A stretch of DNA of 64,000 nt from Agrostemma githago (GCA_958450325.1 OY288247.1:56423701-56487700); one strand, 5' to 3'; shown: positions 23,348 to 35,560, counted from the first letter of the stretch. Notes: generated by a model not told the origin, from the sequence alone. Numbers and translations: made by a program.

Positions 23348-25066
23348 CTTGGCTAAAGCAGATTCATGAAGAATGAAATTGAGAGCAACTAGCATCCCAA
23401 CTGACAGCAGCAATGATGTGTCACAATTGCCTGATATGAGCATAAGAAGAACAATTTAGACATTGGTCTTTAACAACGTAATATGTGGTGCCAGAAGTAG
23501 ACGTACGAGTAAGTCTGATCAATAATGACTATATGATGCACTTTAATTCGAGTAAATGCAGTTGACTGAGTCTAGATCAATTTCATATTTATTATATACT
23601 GTGTAAATGAAGTTTCTACTCATAACAAGCTTTTAAAAAGACCCAAATCTGAAGGTCCGATTGTTAGACATAGACACTATAATGAACATCTAAACATATT
23701 ACGAGTAATAAGTATACAAAGTACAAACAAAATAATATTACCATAATAAGTATATACAAAACTATCAGTTATCAAAATAAAGTAAACGATCAGTTATCGA
23801 AATAAAGTAAACGATCAGGTAGCTAAGATCAGAAGATCAGTTGCACAATACAATTATATGAGAGATCAGTTGCGCAGTACACATCATACCCGTGTTGCAT
23901 TTCAACCGGTTTGGTTCAAGATGCAACCTAATGTTTTATACAGTGTAGGCTGCACTACAGTTCAATACAAGGCTGCACTGTGGGTGAAACTATAGCAGGC
24001 TACAGGTAAAACTCGAAAATAGCTGCTCAGTTCACAAGCTTTCTTGTAGGCTTCTTACACACTATTTAAATTAGTTGCTCATATATCATCATAAATACAC
24101 TAGTAAGTCAATCGTGGAAATAAATATAATCTCTTTGTCTAAAAGTAGTATTTTTTAATTAATCAAAATAAGTAAACAAATGATTGGGACGAGGGAAGTC
24201 ATTTTTGAATTTGAATAAACGCACTTACAATGAAGAAGCTAAGTAGAAACAAAAAGAAGAGCATGCAATTGGATCATACATGTGTGTATATTGTGTTACA
24301 ACTAACGTTGTACAATCTTCCGAGTTATTATATAGGAGTATGATAAAACAGAGTCTTTATATACATACATATATATATGATTTGGAATCCAGTAGCATGA
24401 AGACCATATATATATGGGCTATCTACACGAGATAGAAATAATAAACACAAAGATGATCAAAATTTCTCTCAAAATTTCTTTGTGAGAGGAGGAGTAATAA
24501 GATGTGCTAAATCGACAGTAGAAGAATACAAGGACAATTTCACAAGTTGTTGTTGTTGCTTCTTATTAATATGATGATTGGGGTTCACAGTTTGCACATT
24601 TCCTTGAAGGGTAAGGAACACAAATGACCAAAGACGGAGAAGAATAAATAATATATATATATAGTCCATTTAAAATAAAATAACGTCTATATTGTATCTA
24701 TCTTACTTCTAGACTTCATGTAGCTTCCTTATTGTATATTCAATACTCCGTACCATACAATAATTTGACATTTCATTAGACTCAAAATTGAAAAATTCGT
24801 ACAAATTTATAACAACTGTATCCGATAATACTCTGGTATTAACAGACGAGTCAAAGTAAGAAAGCATTGTCTGTTTGAGTTTGGCATGATTGGATGATGA
24901 TGACGGTGACGATGACGAGGATTAAGTTTACATAAAAAGGGCTTAACACAGAAAGGGGAGTGATACAACCAGAAAACAGAGTTGAACATTGAGAGATTAT
25001 TACCTGAATCAAGTGCTTGTATCATGTATGTAGCAGATAGAACAAAAAAGAGAAGAGGATCAGCAC
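23348..25066 (-). pseudogene. Putative captured host-gene exons inside the CACTA element
   Basis: Two candidate exons read in frame on the minus strand. One (25066-25004) encodes ADPLLFFVLSATYMIQALDS-like sequence with AG before it and GTAATAATC after it. The other (23430-23348) encodes NCDTSLLLSVGMLVALNFIL-like sequence with AG before it and GTACGTAC after it. Splicing joins phase 1 to phase 1 without a stop, across an intron of about 1.6 kb. The product would be hydrophobic and membrane-like. I do not recognise the gene. Confidence 0.4.
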
Positions 25067-25749
25067 CTGACCTTTCCCATCCATATATATGGACATGGTT
25101 AATGTTGTGCCTAATAAACATGTTTCCTGATTAAGCATTCAACTGATTTGCAACTCTAAACTTATGATGAAGTTAACACAAACAGCATGCTCTTTTCTCA
25201 AGTCAACCACCCAAGAAAATACTTACGGAGTATATGAAAACGGATGTTTTTAAATACATATATACCTAGCTACTTTAAGCCAACCATGGAATGAAGCAGA
25301 AGCTACTGAAAAAAGATCGAAAGCACACCCGACCTTATGATCTCTATCCCATCATTCACATAAATGCAATCTGGTGAACCATCTTCAGTCACTGGTCAAA
25401 TGACAAAACAAAAGGAAAAACAAGAGTTGAGTAGAAAAGATGGTGATACCAACTGCTGAAACAAAAAGGTAATGACAACTACCAAAAAAAGCAAGCTCTC
25501 ATAAGTCGATCAATGCAGCGCAGCCATCAGGTACAGCAAATGTGCAAACAAAATATAACCTGATCTTCAATTCCAACTCGGAAACTAATTAACAATGAAA
25601 ATAAAAGCAAGAATAATGAAGAAAATAATGTGCAAATAATGAAGAACTCGGTCAATTAAATAATTAAAGTTCCTGACAAATTTTAAAAAAAAAACCAAAA
25701 CAGAAAAGCAATGAGTTCGCTTGAGAAATTGAAATCGAAGAAACTTACT

Positions 25750-25975
25750 ATTTTTCCCAACGAAATTCAACCAAGAGATTGAAGAAACTCGGGCTTGATC
25801 GACTACTTGATCGGGAAGTTAGAGAGATCACGGTTCGCTGATGAGAAATTGATCGAGAATGGAGGAAAAGGAAAGGCGATGGAATGAAGGAAAATAATTA
25901 GGTTTTGGGAAGATAATAGGGAGAGGAATAGGTAAGGCGGTTCTTTTCAACGAGAGAGCGGGAGGTGAATTTGCT
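25750..25975 (-). other. Possible captured 5'-UTR exon inside the CACTA element
   Basis: On the minus strand this stretch is rich in CTTCC and TCTC and looks like a plant 5' leader. It includes a CGATCAAGTAGTCGATCAAG-like segment and ends in AAATAGTAAGTTTC, a possible splice donor. It lies upstream of the two candidate exons in the same orientation. No start codon or protein is assigned. Confidence 0.25.
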
Positions 25976-26099
25976 TTCACAGTATTAGTGCGCCCATGTC
26001 AGATTTGAGGATTTTAAAAAAAAATTAATTAAAAATGCTTCGACGCTTATAAAAGCGTCGACCATAAAGCGTCCAGAAACTAAGTAAATTGTAGTAGTG

Positions 26100-26685
26100 T
26101 GTATATGACGTGTAGGTGTCATATGATAGGTGCAAGGGTAGGTAGGGAGGTTGGGAGGGGGTATAAAGTGGTTGGGTGGGATCGAATGTCGAAGAAGAGG
26201 CAAAAAGGAGGAGTAGGGAGCCATCCCGGTCGGGATGGATGGTCCCGGTCGGGATGACACACCCTTCCCGGTCGAGAAGCTCCCGTCCCGGTCGGGATCA
26301 CACTCCAGAAAGCTCGATTTTTGGTACACTCATCCCGATCGGGATGGCTCCTTCCCGGTCGGGATGCCTTCTTCTCGGCTGGGGAGAGTCTTCTAGCCCT
26401 TCATATCCTTGTTAGCTTCAACCACAAGAGAACCAATACATCGAGATATAAAATCTCGTCCCCAAAGGCTTGTCAAAAGCCTCAAAGACCGACTCCCATG
26501 CCCAAATCCAAGCTTCTATCATCAACTACTCACTCAAAACTTCATCTTCACTATAACCTATCAAATATGCTCAATAAACATCCATCAAAATCCCTCCCTC
26601 GCATCGCTCATCAAACATCCAAATAACAAGAATTTCACAAAACTCAAAAGGATAAGGAAGAGATATATACAAAGAGACGGTTCTT
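26100..26685 (-). other. Athila-like non-coding region with second palindromic array
   Basis: This lies between the CACTA right end and the stop of the protease frame. At 26219-26385 it has six or more copies of TCCCGGTCGGGA-type palindromes, like those in the LTRs. A TATA-like ACTTTATACC (minus strand) lies at about 26156-26165, on the expected downstream side of the array. The rest shows no coding signal. Confidence 0.6.
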
Positions 26686-28474
26686 TTAGAACTCCGTCAA
26701 ACCAAGGATGGTGCATTCTTCAATCATTTTTTTTAACAACACTTGGCCAATTCCATCGCCATCAAGGGCACGAAGAAACAAATCGAAGGCTCTCGAGAAG
26801 TCTTCGATCAAGCTAGTGGAATACCAACCTCCACTCCAAGGGTGTTCATGATCTAAACTCGAGGTTCCCGGGGCATCCCGATCTACTAAGTTCAATGGCT
26901 CGAACTTGTACTTGCGATCCTTCGGGATATACCCAAACGTCCATCTATCTTCATGTGGCCCCAATGGATGCTCAACTTTCTTCTTGCCTTGCACCTTGTC
27001 CTCAATATCATGATATGGGCATTCATCCGCCCCAAGTTTGGAATCATCATCCTCAATTCCATAGAAGTTGTTCTTCAAGCTTTTACCCGACTCATCCCGT
27101 AAATCGATGTCTTTCATGGCGTGGATCATATTACAAGACTCATCATTAGTAGGCGAGGTGTTGCCTTGGAGGTCAAACACGAGCTTCTCGTCGCCTAGCT
27201 CAAATATGATCCTACCGTTATTTACATCAATCATAGCACCGACGGTATGTAGAATTAAGCGCCCAAGGATAATGGGAGTGATAGCATCTTCCGACATGTC
27301 AAGTACAAGGAAGTCGACCGGAATGAAGAACTTCCCGATTCTTAGTGGTACATCTTCTAGCATCCCCAATGGTCGGTTGAGTGAACGATCGGCCATTTGC
27401 AGTGTAATAGAAGTACACTTGAGCTCCTTCATCCCAAGTCGCTCACAAATGGAATAGGGAATGATGCTTACACTCGCACCCAGATCACATAATGCTCTAT
27501 CAATTCTCAAGTGGCCTATTGTGCATGGGATTGAGAAACTACCCGGATCCTTCAACTTGGGAAGCGTAGAACCTTGAATGAGCTCGCTCACCTCTCTTGT
27601 GAATGCTATGATTTCTTCCTTGTCGATGGATCTCTTCCTAGCCAGGATTTCTTTCATAAATCTTCCATATGCCGGGATTTGGGTAAGTTGATCGGTAAAA
27701 GAGACACTTACATCCAATTTCTTCACAATATCTAGGAACTTGTCATATTGAACATCCACCTTAGTCTTCAATTGCCGTGTTGGGAAAGGCAACTTGATTT
27801 GCACCTTGTCTTGCTCATTAGGGTTGGACTTTTCAAATGACATCTTCCCTTTTCCTTTGTCTTTTCTTTGAAGTGGGGGAAGTTTGTTTTCACGGGGTTT
27901 CTCAATCTCCCACAAAACTTGTTCCTCCATTGGATTTCCCAAGCTTGAATTGTCTTGAAGTGGAGATACAACCTCTTTCATTGGTTCTTGCTCATTAGGG
28001 AGTAAGGGGGAGTCATAAGATGCACCACTCCTCAAGGTAATAGCATTCACACGTTCAAATTTCGCTGTTTCACCTTAAGGAGGTAGTTGCCCCTTTTGCC
28101 TTGAAGAGCTACCCGAAGCAACTTGAGCTATTTGGGTTTCGAGCATCTTCATATCAGCATCTCTTGCCAAGTTATCTCTTTGAAGTTGAGCAATAAGTTC
28201 TTGTTGGGATCTTTGTGTCTCCAATTGACTTCTTTGCATCTCCAACATTTGCTTTTGTATATCTAAATCCCGAGGTGGAGATTGTTGGTTATGAGGAGTG
28301 TTGGTGATGGCTAGTGGAATGCCATAATCATGAATAGGAGACCGACTTCTTTGCTTGCTTTCATGTTGAGTACCTTGAGATCCTTGTTGTTGATGGTTCC
28401 CTTGGAACCCATGAGAGTTACCTTGATTAAGGCCTTGATTGTTACCATGGTTGTAGTTATGGTGTCCTTGAGAG
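26686..28474 (-). pseudogene. Athila-like gag C-terminus and aspartic protease, left copy
   Basis: On the minus strand this encodes a Gln/Asn-rich Gag tail (28474 to about 28090) and a linker. The retroviral-type aspartic protease has the active site DLGASVSIIP near 27450 and the ILGR flap-region motif near 27262. The residue before Gly is Leu instead of the usual Thr or Ser; both copies here share this, as is common in Athila. The frame ends at 26686 with no RT behind it. A TAA near 28075 breaks the link from gag to protease; the other copy has CAA there. The part 26931-28474 duplicates 39310-40855. Confidence 0.8.
26931..28474. repeat. Duplicated Athila segment, left copy
   Basis: It corresponds base for base to 39310-40855 with scattered substitutions and one 3-bp indel (GTT repeats near 28385 against 40763). 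The pair brackets the chromovirus as direct repeats. Confidence 0.9.
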
Positions 28475-29225
28475 GGCAGAACAGGATTCTGAAAACTGCG
28501 GGTACCCTCTTGTTGATGCAGAGAATGTAATCATCAGCTTTCATTCCGCCCAGAGCCCCGTTTGAATAAACATATAATATAATTGAAGTCCGACCCAATT
28601 GAGCCTTATTGGTGAGATATAAACCTGATAAGATCGGTTCGGTCTACGGGTCGGTAACACGGTTACTTCTATTGGTGAGATGCAAGTCAATAGGGTGTAG
28701 CGATGGTACTAGGAGCCACAACTCGTGCATTAATCTGTTTATGTGAAAACAAATCTTTTAAAAATTAAGTGGCTGCCACCGTCCCATCTTTAAAACTTTA
28801 TCGTTTTCATCACCTCATATGGTGATTAACCGAATTAAGGGAAACTAATTGTTAAGTGATATCCTTTAATATTTCTGTAAGCATGATATTTGTTAGTCAC
28901 ATGATTGTCTTATGTGTATAGAGTGATGTTAGAAGAACGGTTTGGTTGCTGTCCCGCTCAGCGTCCACTGTTTTATTTTTTTTGCAGGCGGTAGACGATG
29001 GGGGGAAATCGAGCAAGGATTGTAATAAAAATAAGTAGTGTGAAACAACAATTTATATTTCTGTATTAGTAATTCTAGACTATGTAATATCTATAGTCGC
29101 ATTTTGTAATGGATCCGTAGTGATCCGGATTTCTAAAACATACTCTAATATTGTATAATTAAATGACTTAGATAATCTTCCGCATTATCTATTAAATTAA
29201 GTCATCAAAAATCCGGGTTGTTACA
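28474..29225 (+). repeat. Truncated 5' LTR of the chromovirus
   Basis: It matches 38558-39309 over its whole length with few differences and ends TTGTTACA next to the primer site. The first 2.9 kb of the LTR, starting TGTAACACCCCG, are missing. The break joins host gag sequence at GAG|GGCAGAACAGG with one to three bases of microhomology. Confidence 0.9.
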
Positions 29226-29227
29226 AT

Positions 29228-29239
29228 TGGTATCAGAGC
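29228..29239 (+). other. Chromovirus primer binding site (tRNA-Met)
   Basis: TGGTATCAGAGC follows the 5' LTR end after two bases and is an exact match to the complement of the 3' end of initiator tRNA-Met. Confidence 0.92.
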
Positions 29240-29621
29240 GACCTTGTGACCGTAAATGAGGATAAAACTTCATTTACCTAACGAGGAGCGCGCCTGGGTA
29301 GACTTACTAAATTACTAAAAACAACTTTAGACCACTAAAATGAGAGATTCACGTAGAAACAATTAAGATCCTACCAAATAATTTATCGGGGTAGAAAATA
29401 ATAAAGTGGGGAAACGCTTACCTGTGAACTTTCGTTCTGTTGTTTGCTAATTTATGTGTAAAGTGTAGTGTCGGCTCGCTAGTTAAGATAACGACGTAAG
29501 GAGAACCAAACTCTAAGGACACTACACTCTACCAAACCCTTCTAAGACTAAAGCCTTCAAAAATTTCTCTAGCCAATTTTTTTTAATCATTACTAACCCT
29601 TTCGACCTCATCAATAATAGG

Positions 29622-30023
29622 TTGATGGCGAACCCTCCATTAGCCCCGGAACTTTACGCTTTCCTTCCAGCTTTGGAGACTGTAGACTCCCACATTACGT
29701 TTCTGGAGTCGTACTTTGGCTACAATGGGGTTCAGGTGAACTCGTTGTACATCACCTGCCAGGTGCGCAGAGGATGTGCATTGATCGCCACCCTTCCCAC
29801 TACTGGAGACTGGGGGTTCACCCGCTCTAGGTACCCTCGAGAGTTGGAGTTGCACCGTGCAGCAGGACTACCGGGTTACCCAGCCCGTTTTTCCTACCCC
29901 CTAGTGGCCAGCCATTTCAGAGATTTTGAGGCAGGCTTGGTGGCACTGAGGATCGCTAGTGAAGCGGCCATATCTGAGGTGATCGATGTGGATCCCGAAG
30001 AGATGCCACCCCCTTCTGACTAG
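29622..30023 (+). CDS. Leader ORF A of the chromovirus, unknown product
   Basis: This is a 133-codon open frame between the primer site and gag, starting ATG (29622, second ATG at 29625) and ending TAG. The product has no transmembrane run. It includes a FLPALETVDSHITFLESYFG segment (a possible short helix) near the start and an acidic, proline-rich end (DVDPEEMPPPSD). I recognise no domain. Unlike the surrounding sequence it is fairly GC-rich with an ordinary codon pattern, which argues for real coding history. Canonical Tekay elements go from primer site to gag without such an ORF. It could be a captured fragment or an accessory gene. Confidence 0.45.
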   Translation: MMANPPLAPELYAFLPALETVDSHITFLESYFGYNGVQVNSLYITCQVRRGCALIATLPTTGDWGFTRSRYPRELELHRAAGLPGYPARFSYPLVASHFRDFEAGLVALRIASEAAISEVIDVDPEEMPPPSD

Positions 30024-30457
30024 AGCTTGTATCGTTCTGGATAACACCCCTTTTGAGGACTAGATAGCTGTAGTTATATATAACAGCCAGATTCTAGTTT
30101 GTACTGTGTTCACCACTTAGGTTTTTGCCATAGGTTGGAACACCGCTCTTTCGAAGCATGTCAATCAGCTAACTATAGATGCATGATATGTCTATATATA
30201 TATATATCGTTTTGTTTTAAAAAAAATTATTCCTTTTCATTATCGCTTTATTTATTTTCGCTCTTATCTATTACTAGTCATAAAAATTGTTATTATTTAC
30301 AAAAACATTAGTTTGTTTTCTTTCTTAATTTCCAAAGTATTCCGGACTAGAATCATGTGAGGGAGCAAGAGGTAGAGTCATATTTGAAGAATTACATTTT
30401 TTGTAACCTTATCTTAGAATATCGCACAACCAGACTTTGGAGAATTTATTTTAACTT

Positions 30458-30928
30458 TTGAGGATCATTTACAGCCTAATGAAGCCAGTTAACAAATACT
30501 TGGACATGACCCCTGAAAGGAGAAGCAATTTTAACAAATGGCTAGCCGCAAAGAAGGTCGCAGAATATGCCAGAAGAGATGAGCAAACCAACTGGATTAA
30601 TAAAGCCCAAGAGTTTAAGTTTCATTTCAAACCCTTCGAATACGAATTGATTAGTAAGAGAAGCCAACTAATAGACGCTAACGTCAGTTTTAAGAGATTT
30701 GGACCAGACTGCTATGAAGGAACAGTAGCTGCCCACGGGTATTGTTGCAGAGATATGGAGTTAGGATTTCGTTATGCCAAGGTGCCTGATGAATGGAAAA
30801 CCCTTTTTCCCGTAGATTTTCTTGTGGATAAATATAAAGATTGGTGGCAAGGAAACGACCACCTGTCGGATTTTATGTTAAGTGGGACGAGTTTAAAATA
30901 CCATTGTACTATTTTGCTAAAGGTTTAG
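30458..30928 (+). CDS. Leader ORF B of the chromovirus, unknown product
   Basis: A 156-codon open frame ahead of gag that may extend upstream in a degraded form. The product is charged and aromatic: the first half is Lys/Arg-rich (TPERRSNFNKWLAAKKVAEY), and the later part has FGPDCYEGTVAAHGYC and VDKYKDWW segments. No known domain is recognised. It lies about 190 bp before the gag start and 430 bp after ORF A. The stop-free length in AT-rich sequence suggests past coding. A degenerate Gag N-terminal or host-derived domain is possible, but I see nothing that decides it. Confidence 0.4.
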   Translation: MRIIYSLMKPVNKYLDMTPERRSNFNKWLAAKKVAEYARRDEQTNWINKAQEFKFHFKPFEYELISKRSQLIDANVSFKRFGPDCYEGTVAAHGYCCRDMELGFRYAKVPDEWKTLFPVDFLVDKYKDWWQGNDHLSDFMLSGTSLKYHCTILLKV

Positions 30929-31114
30929 ATAGAAAGCTTGTAAAACCTACAAAACCTCAGTAATACGTTGTAACCCGAATAAAGAATGTAAACTACTCTA
31001 GTACTATGTTGTAAAATTTCATGATATATATTTATATAATTTTGGCACCTACTTGAATGGTCTTGTGTATGAATCTGGGATTTTAGCAACCTTTGCGCTT
31101 TGGCGAAATCACAG

Positions 31115-34100
31115 ATGACGAGAAACGGAAATAACCCAGAAGAAGCAAGGCATCAACACTTCGAAGATGTTATTACTAGAATGGTCAATCAGTTAGCCAC
31201 AACCCAAACCCTCCTAACCCAAGTAGTGGCTGATAACCACCAGAACCGTAACCCTAACCGTTAGTCGGCCTTTGAGAAGTTCTCCAAGCACCGATCTTCT
31301 ACCTATTCCGGGTCAGACAACCCAACCGATCTCTTTGAATGGTTAGAAGAGATGGAAAAACTTTTGAAACTTAGCCACACACCTGCTGAGGAAATGGTGG
31401 AGGTAACAACCTACTTTTTGAAAGAAGAAGCCAACAGTTGGTGGAGGATTGCTAAGGAAGGATATGTTGCCACACCCGGAGCCGGTTGGGCAGATTTTAA
31501 GAAAAGGATTGATGATAAGTTTTACCCTGCCGCAATGAGGTGGCAGAAGGAACAAGAATTTAAGCAGTTAGAAATGGGACATATGACCTTACATGACTAT
31601 ACCAAGAAATATGAAGAGTTATCAAAGTTTTCTAAGAGACTAGTGCCAAATGAACCCTCTAGGATTGGCCAGTATGTTCGAGGAATGGAAACTGAGTTAG
31701 GAAAGATTATGTCAGGGCTTGACTTTGATACCTTTCAGAAAGCTTATGAGAAAGCCTTAATTGTGAACAATGTGATCCAAGCTGATAAAAAGAAGAAGAA
31801 ACCTTTTATTCCCACCGTATCACCATCAAGTTTTATTCAGAAACCCTTTTCCAATAGAAATAATTCTAACCATGACAATTTCAAGCAACCTGTCTTTAAG
31901 AACAGCTACCAAAAACTTAACTACCAAAATACTAGCCGAGCAAACAATACCTCTTTTACCAAGCCACCGCAAGCAAGAGATGCTACAACTTGTTTTCTGT
32001 GCAAACGCCCTGCTCACCCTAACAAACAGTGCAATGGTCAACCTATCACATGCTTCTACTGTAAAGTGGAGGGACATAAGTCATTTCAGTGCCCAAAGAA
32101 GTCAAGGACTAATGCAAATCAAGGACCACCATTTGCAAGGAATCAGGGAAAGGTCTATGCCTTGACAGAGATGGACGCTGAGGAATTTGAGGATGTCGAT
32201 GTTATCTCTGGTATGTTTTCAGTTAACTCATGTTTGGCATGTGTGTTGTTCGATACGGGGGTATGTTTATCCCATGTACCACCCTCTTTTGCTACCCGAG
32301 CGAACTTATCCAACCCTGTGAGCATAGATGCAGCAATATCCTTACCTAATGGCCAAGTTGTGAGTTGTGACGTATTATTTGAGAGTGTACCTATTACCAT
32401 TTTGAAGTCTACCTTTTTAGCCAACCTAATAAGTTTTGACCTTCCGAATATTGATGTTATTCTTGGGATGGACTGGTTAGGTAAGTACCATGCTCAATTT
32501 GAGTGTAGGGATCAGAAAATAACTTTGAGAAGCCCACTTGGAGAGCGGGTATCCTATAGAGGTTTGAAATCAAATCAAAGGACTAAGCTAGTGTCAGCGA
32601 TGAAGTTAATGAGTTTGCATCGAAAAGGATGTGAGGTATATCTTTGTAATATTACTAAAGAGGAGGAGAAGATGGAAATTGGTGACATACCCATTGTGAG
32701 GGAGTTTCCAGATGTTTTTCCTGAGGACTTACCTGGAGTTCCACCCTTGAGAGACGTAGAATTTACTATCGATCTTGTACCAGGAATAACCCCTATCTCT
32801 AAATCACCTTATAGGATGGCCCCTATAGAACTTCAAGAATTGAAAAAGCAGTTGGAAGAAATGTTGGAAAAAGGATTAATTAGACCGAGCGCATCACCTT
32901 GGGGAGCACCTGTACTTTTTGTTAAGAAGAAATATGGTAGCATGAGGCTCTGTATTGACTACAGAGAACTAAATAAGGTAATCATTAAGAACCGTTATCC
33001 TCTACCTAGGATAGACGATTTGTTTGATCAACTTAAGGGAGCCGGTATATTTTCCAAAATTGACCTAAGGTCAGGATATCATCAGATTTCAGTCAGAGAG
33101 GAGGATATTCAAAAGACCGCCTTCAGATCTCGTTATGGTCATTATGAGTTTCGAGTTATGCCTTTTGGACTAACAAACGCGCCAGCAATCTTCATGGATC
33201 AGATGAACAGGACTTTCCACGAATATTTGGATACTTGCGTGGTAGTATTTATCGACGATATTTTGGTATATTCTAAGGACCCTGTTGCACATGAAAAGCA
33301 CCTACGGACTATCCTGAATATTTTGAGGAAACACAAGTGGTACGCTAAATTGTCTAAATGTGAATTTTGGTTACACGAAGTCGCATTTTTGGGACATGTC
33401 ATTTCTAAGGACGGAATTCAAGTAGACCCTGCTAAAATTGATGCTGTCAAGGAATGGCAAGCACCGAAGAGTGTGACTGAGGTCAGGAGTTTTCTAGGAC
33501 TTGCGGGTTACTATAGGAGATTTGTACCCGACTTTTCGAGGATATCAAGGCCAATGACAAAGTTACTTCAGAAGGAGTCAAAATATATTTGGACCGAAGA
33601 ATGCGAGAACGCTTTTCAAGATCTTAAGGAAAGATTGACTACTGCACCGATTTTAACTTTACCAACCGATGGAGAGGAGTATGAAGTCTAAAGTGACGCA
33701 TCACTTAACGGTTTAGGGTGTGTACTTATGCAGAAAAGAAAAGTTATAGCTTATGCCTCGAGACAATTAAAGATTCATGAAAGGAATTACCCAACTCATG
33801 ATTTAGAATTAGCCACCGTTGTCTTCGCTCTAAAGATTTGGAGACATTATTTGTATGGGGTTAGTTGTAAGTTTTACACCGATCATAAGAGTCTCAAGTA
33901 TATATTTACTCAGAAGGAGTTGAACAAGAGGCAACGCAGATGGTTAGAACTAATTAAGGATTACAATATCGAGCTATTATATCATGAACGGAAAGCCAAT
34001 GTGGTGGCTGACGCCTTGAGCAGAAAGAAAAGTCATTCGATTAGCACGTTGATTCATGATTTGGAGAAACTTGACATAGAGGTAGTTAAGCCTGGAGATA

Positions 34101-35560
34101 TAACACTATTTAGCATGGTGGTTGAGCCTGATTTATTCCATGAACTAAGAGTCGTTCAATGGGAAGACCCAGAACTAATAAAACTGTGAGATGAAGTTCA
34201 GACGAGTGAAAAGGAAAATTTCACCATTCATCAAGATGGAAGCCTGAGATTTAAGGGTAGATGGTGTGTACCAAGTCATGATGTTTTGAGGAATAAGATT
34301 CTGAGTGAAGCTCATAGTTCTAAGTATTCTATGCACCCAGGATCAGATAAGATGTATAGAGATTTGAAACAATGATTTTTGTGGTCAGGCATGAAACGTA
34401 ATGTAGCCGAGTTTGTGGCTGGATGTCTTATTTGTCAGAAGGTAAAGATTGAACACCAGAGACTCGGAGGTCTATTACAACCACTTGATATACCTAGGGA
34501 AAAATGGAGTTCTATTTCCATTGATTTTGTTATGAGCTTGCCAAGAACACAGAACCAGAAGGACGCTATTTGGGTAATAGTTGCTAGATTAACTAAAGTT
34601 GCGCATTTTGTCCCCATAAAAGAAAATTGGAGATTGGAACAATTTGCAGAGGCCTATACAGCAGAGGTGGTAAGACTTTACGGGGTACCCGAAGAAATCA
34701 TCTCTGATCGAGACCCGAGATTTGTGTCAAATTTTTGGAAGCAGTTACAAGAACTATTAGGTAGTAAGATTAAGATGAGTACAGCCTTTCACCCACAAAC
34801 GGATGGTCAAACGGAAAGGACTATCCAGACCCTTGAGGATATGTTACGGGCATGTACCCTAGAATTTCCAGGAAGTTGGGAGAAAAACCTTCCGTTGATA
34901 GAATTTTCATACAACAATAGTTACCATGAAAGTTTGGGATGTGCTCCTTTCGAAGCTTTATATGGTAGAAAGTGTAGAAGCCCAGTATGTTGGGATGACG
35001 CTAGTGACAATGTCGGTTTGGGACCTCAGATTGTCCAAGACCAGATCCAACATATCAAAGTGATTCGAGAAAAGCTCCAAGCCGCACAGGATAGACAGAA
35101 AGCGTATGCAAATACGCATAGACGACCCGTGGAATTCGAGGTAGGAGAAAAAGTATTTCTCAAGGTTGTACCAATGAAAGAAGTGAGAAGATTTGGAGTT
35201 AAGGGAAAGTTGAGTCCTAAGTATATAGGACCTTACGAAGTTCTTAATAGAGTTGGCGAAGTGGCATACCGTTTAGATTTACCCACCGACTTGAAGAGAG
35301 TCCATAATGTGTTTCATGTATCCCAATTAAGGAGGTATAGGAGTGACCCATCACACATTACCACACCCGATGCAATATCCCTAGAACCAAACCTTGTTTA
35401 TTCAGAGAGACCCGTTTGAATCCTAGAAAAGGAAGTACGTACCTTAAGAAAGAGAGTAGTACCCCTTGTGAAAGTTTTATGGAGAGGTCAGCAATACAAA
35501 CAAGCCACGTGGGAGACTGAGGCCTCAATGTGAGAGAAACACCCACAACTTTTTGATCAA
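31115..35560 (+). pseudogene. Chromovirus gag-pol polyprotein (Gag, PR, RT, RNase H, integrase, chromodomain), inactivated
   Basis: One frame runs from ATG 31115 to about 35620 with no frameshift. Gag (31115 to about 32170) contains a retrotransposon Gag core and two adjacent CX2CX4HX4C knuckles (31991-32032 and 32050-32091). Protease active site DTGV is at 32252-32263 (Val where Ala is usual). RT has YPLPRIDD, KIDLRSGYHQI, FGLTNAP and FIDDIL (33248-33265). RNase H follows (SDAS at 33692; DALSR near 34010). Integrase has an H-H-C-C finger (about 34310-34440) and a core with DRDPRF and HPQTDGQTER. GPY motif SPKYIGPYEV (35215) precedes a type II chromodomain-like tail (about 35420-35560). In-frame stops: 31262 TAG, 33689 TAA, 34187 TGA, about 34373 TGA, 35417 TGA, about 35531 TGA. 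Wording such as GGLLQPLDIPREKW fits Tekay/Del. Confidence 0.9.

Larger units (their letters stand above)
20742..26099. mobile_element. CACTA (En/Spm-type) DNA transposon, non-autonomous
   Basis: The left end reads CACTACTACAAAT and the right end ATTGTAGTAGTG, matching CACTA-type terminal inverted repeats. Subterminal regions carry repeated CGACGCTT/AAGCGTCG motifs in both orientations: 20765-20980 at the left and about 26036-26075 at the right. No transposase is recognisable over 5.4 kb. Flanking trinucleotides do not match cleanly (GAA against GTA if one extra base belongs to each end), so the target duplication is uncertain. The interior appears to contain captured host exons on the minus strand. 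Confidence 0.88.

Noticed and set aside
24469..24669. 66-codon minus-strand frame in the CACTA element
   Set aside because: No splice context in line with the candidate exons and no recognisable domain; left out as unsupported.
26895..27457. Plus-strand frames of 84 and 129 codons, repeated at 39334-39836
   Set aside because: They are antisense shadows of the Athila-like protease on the minus strand.
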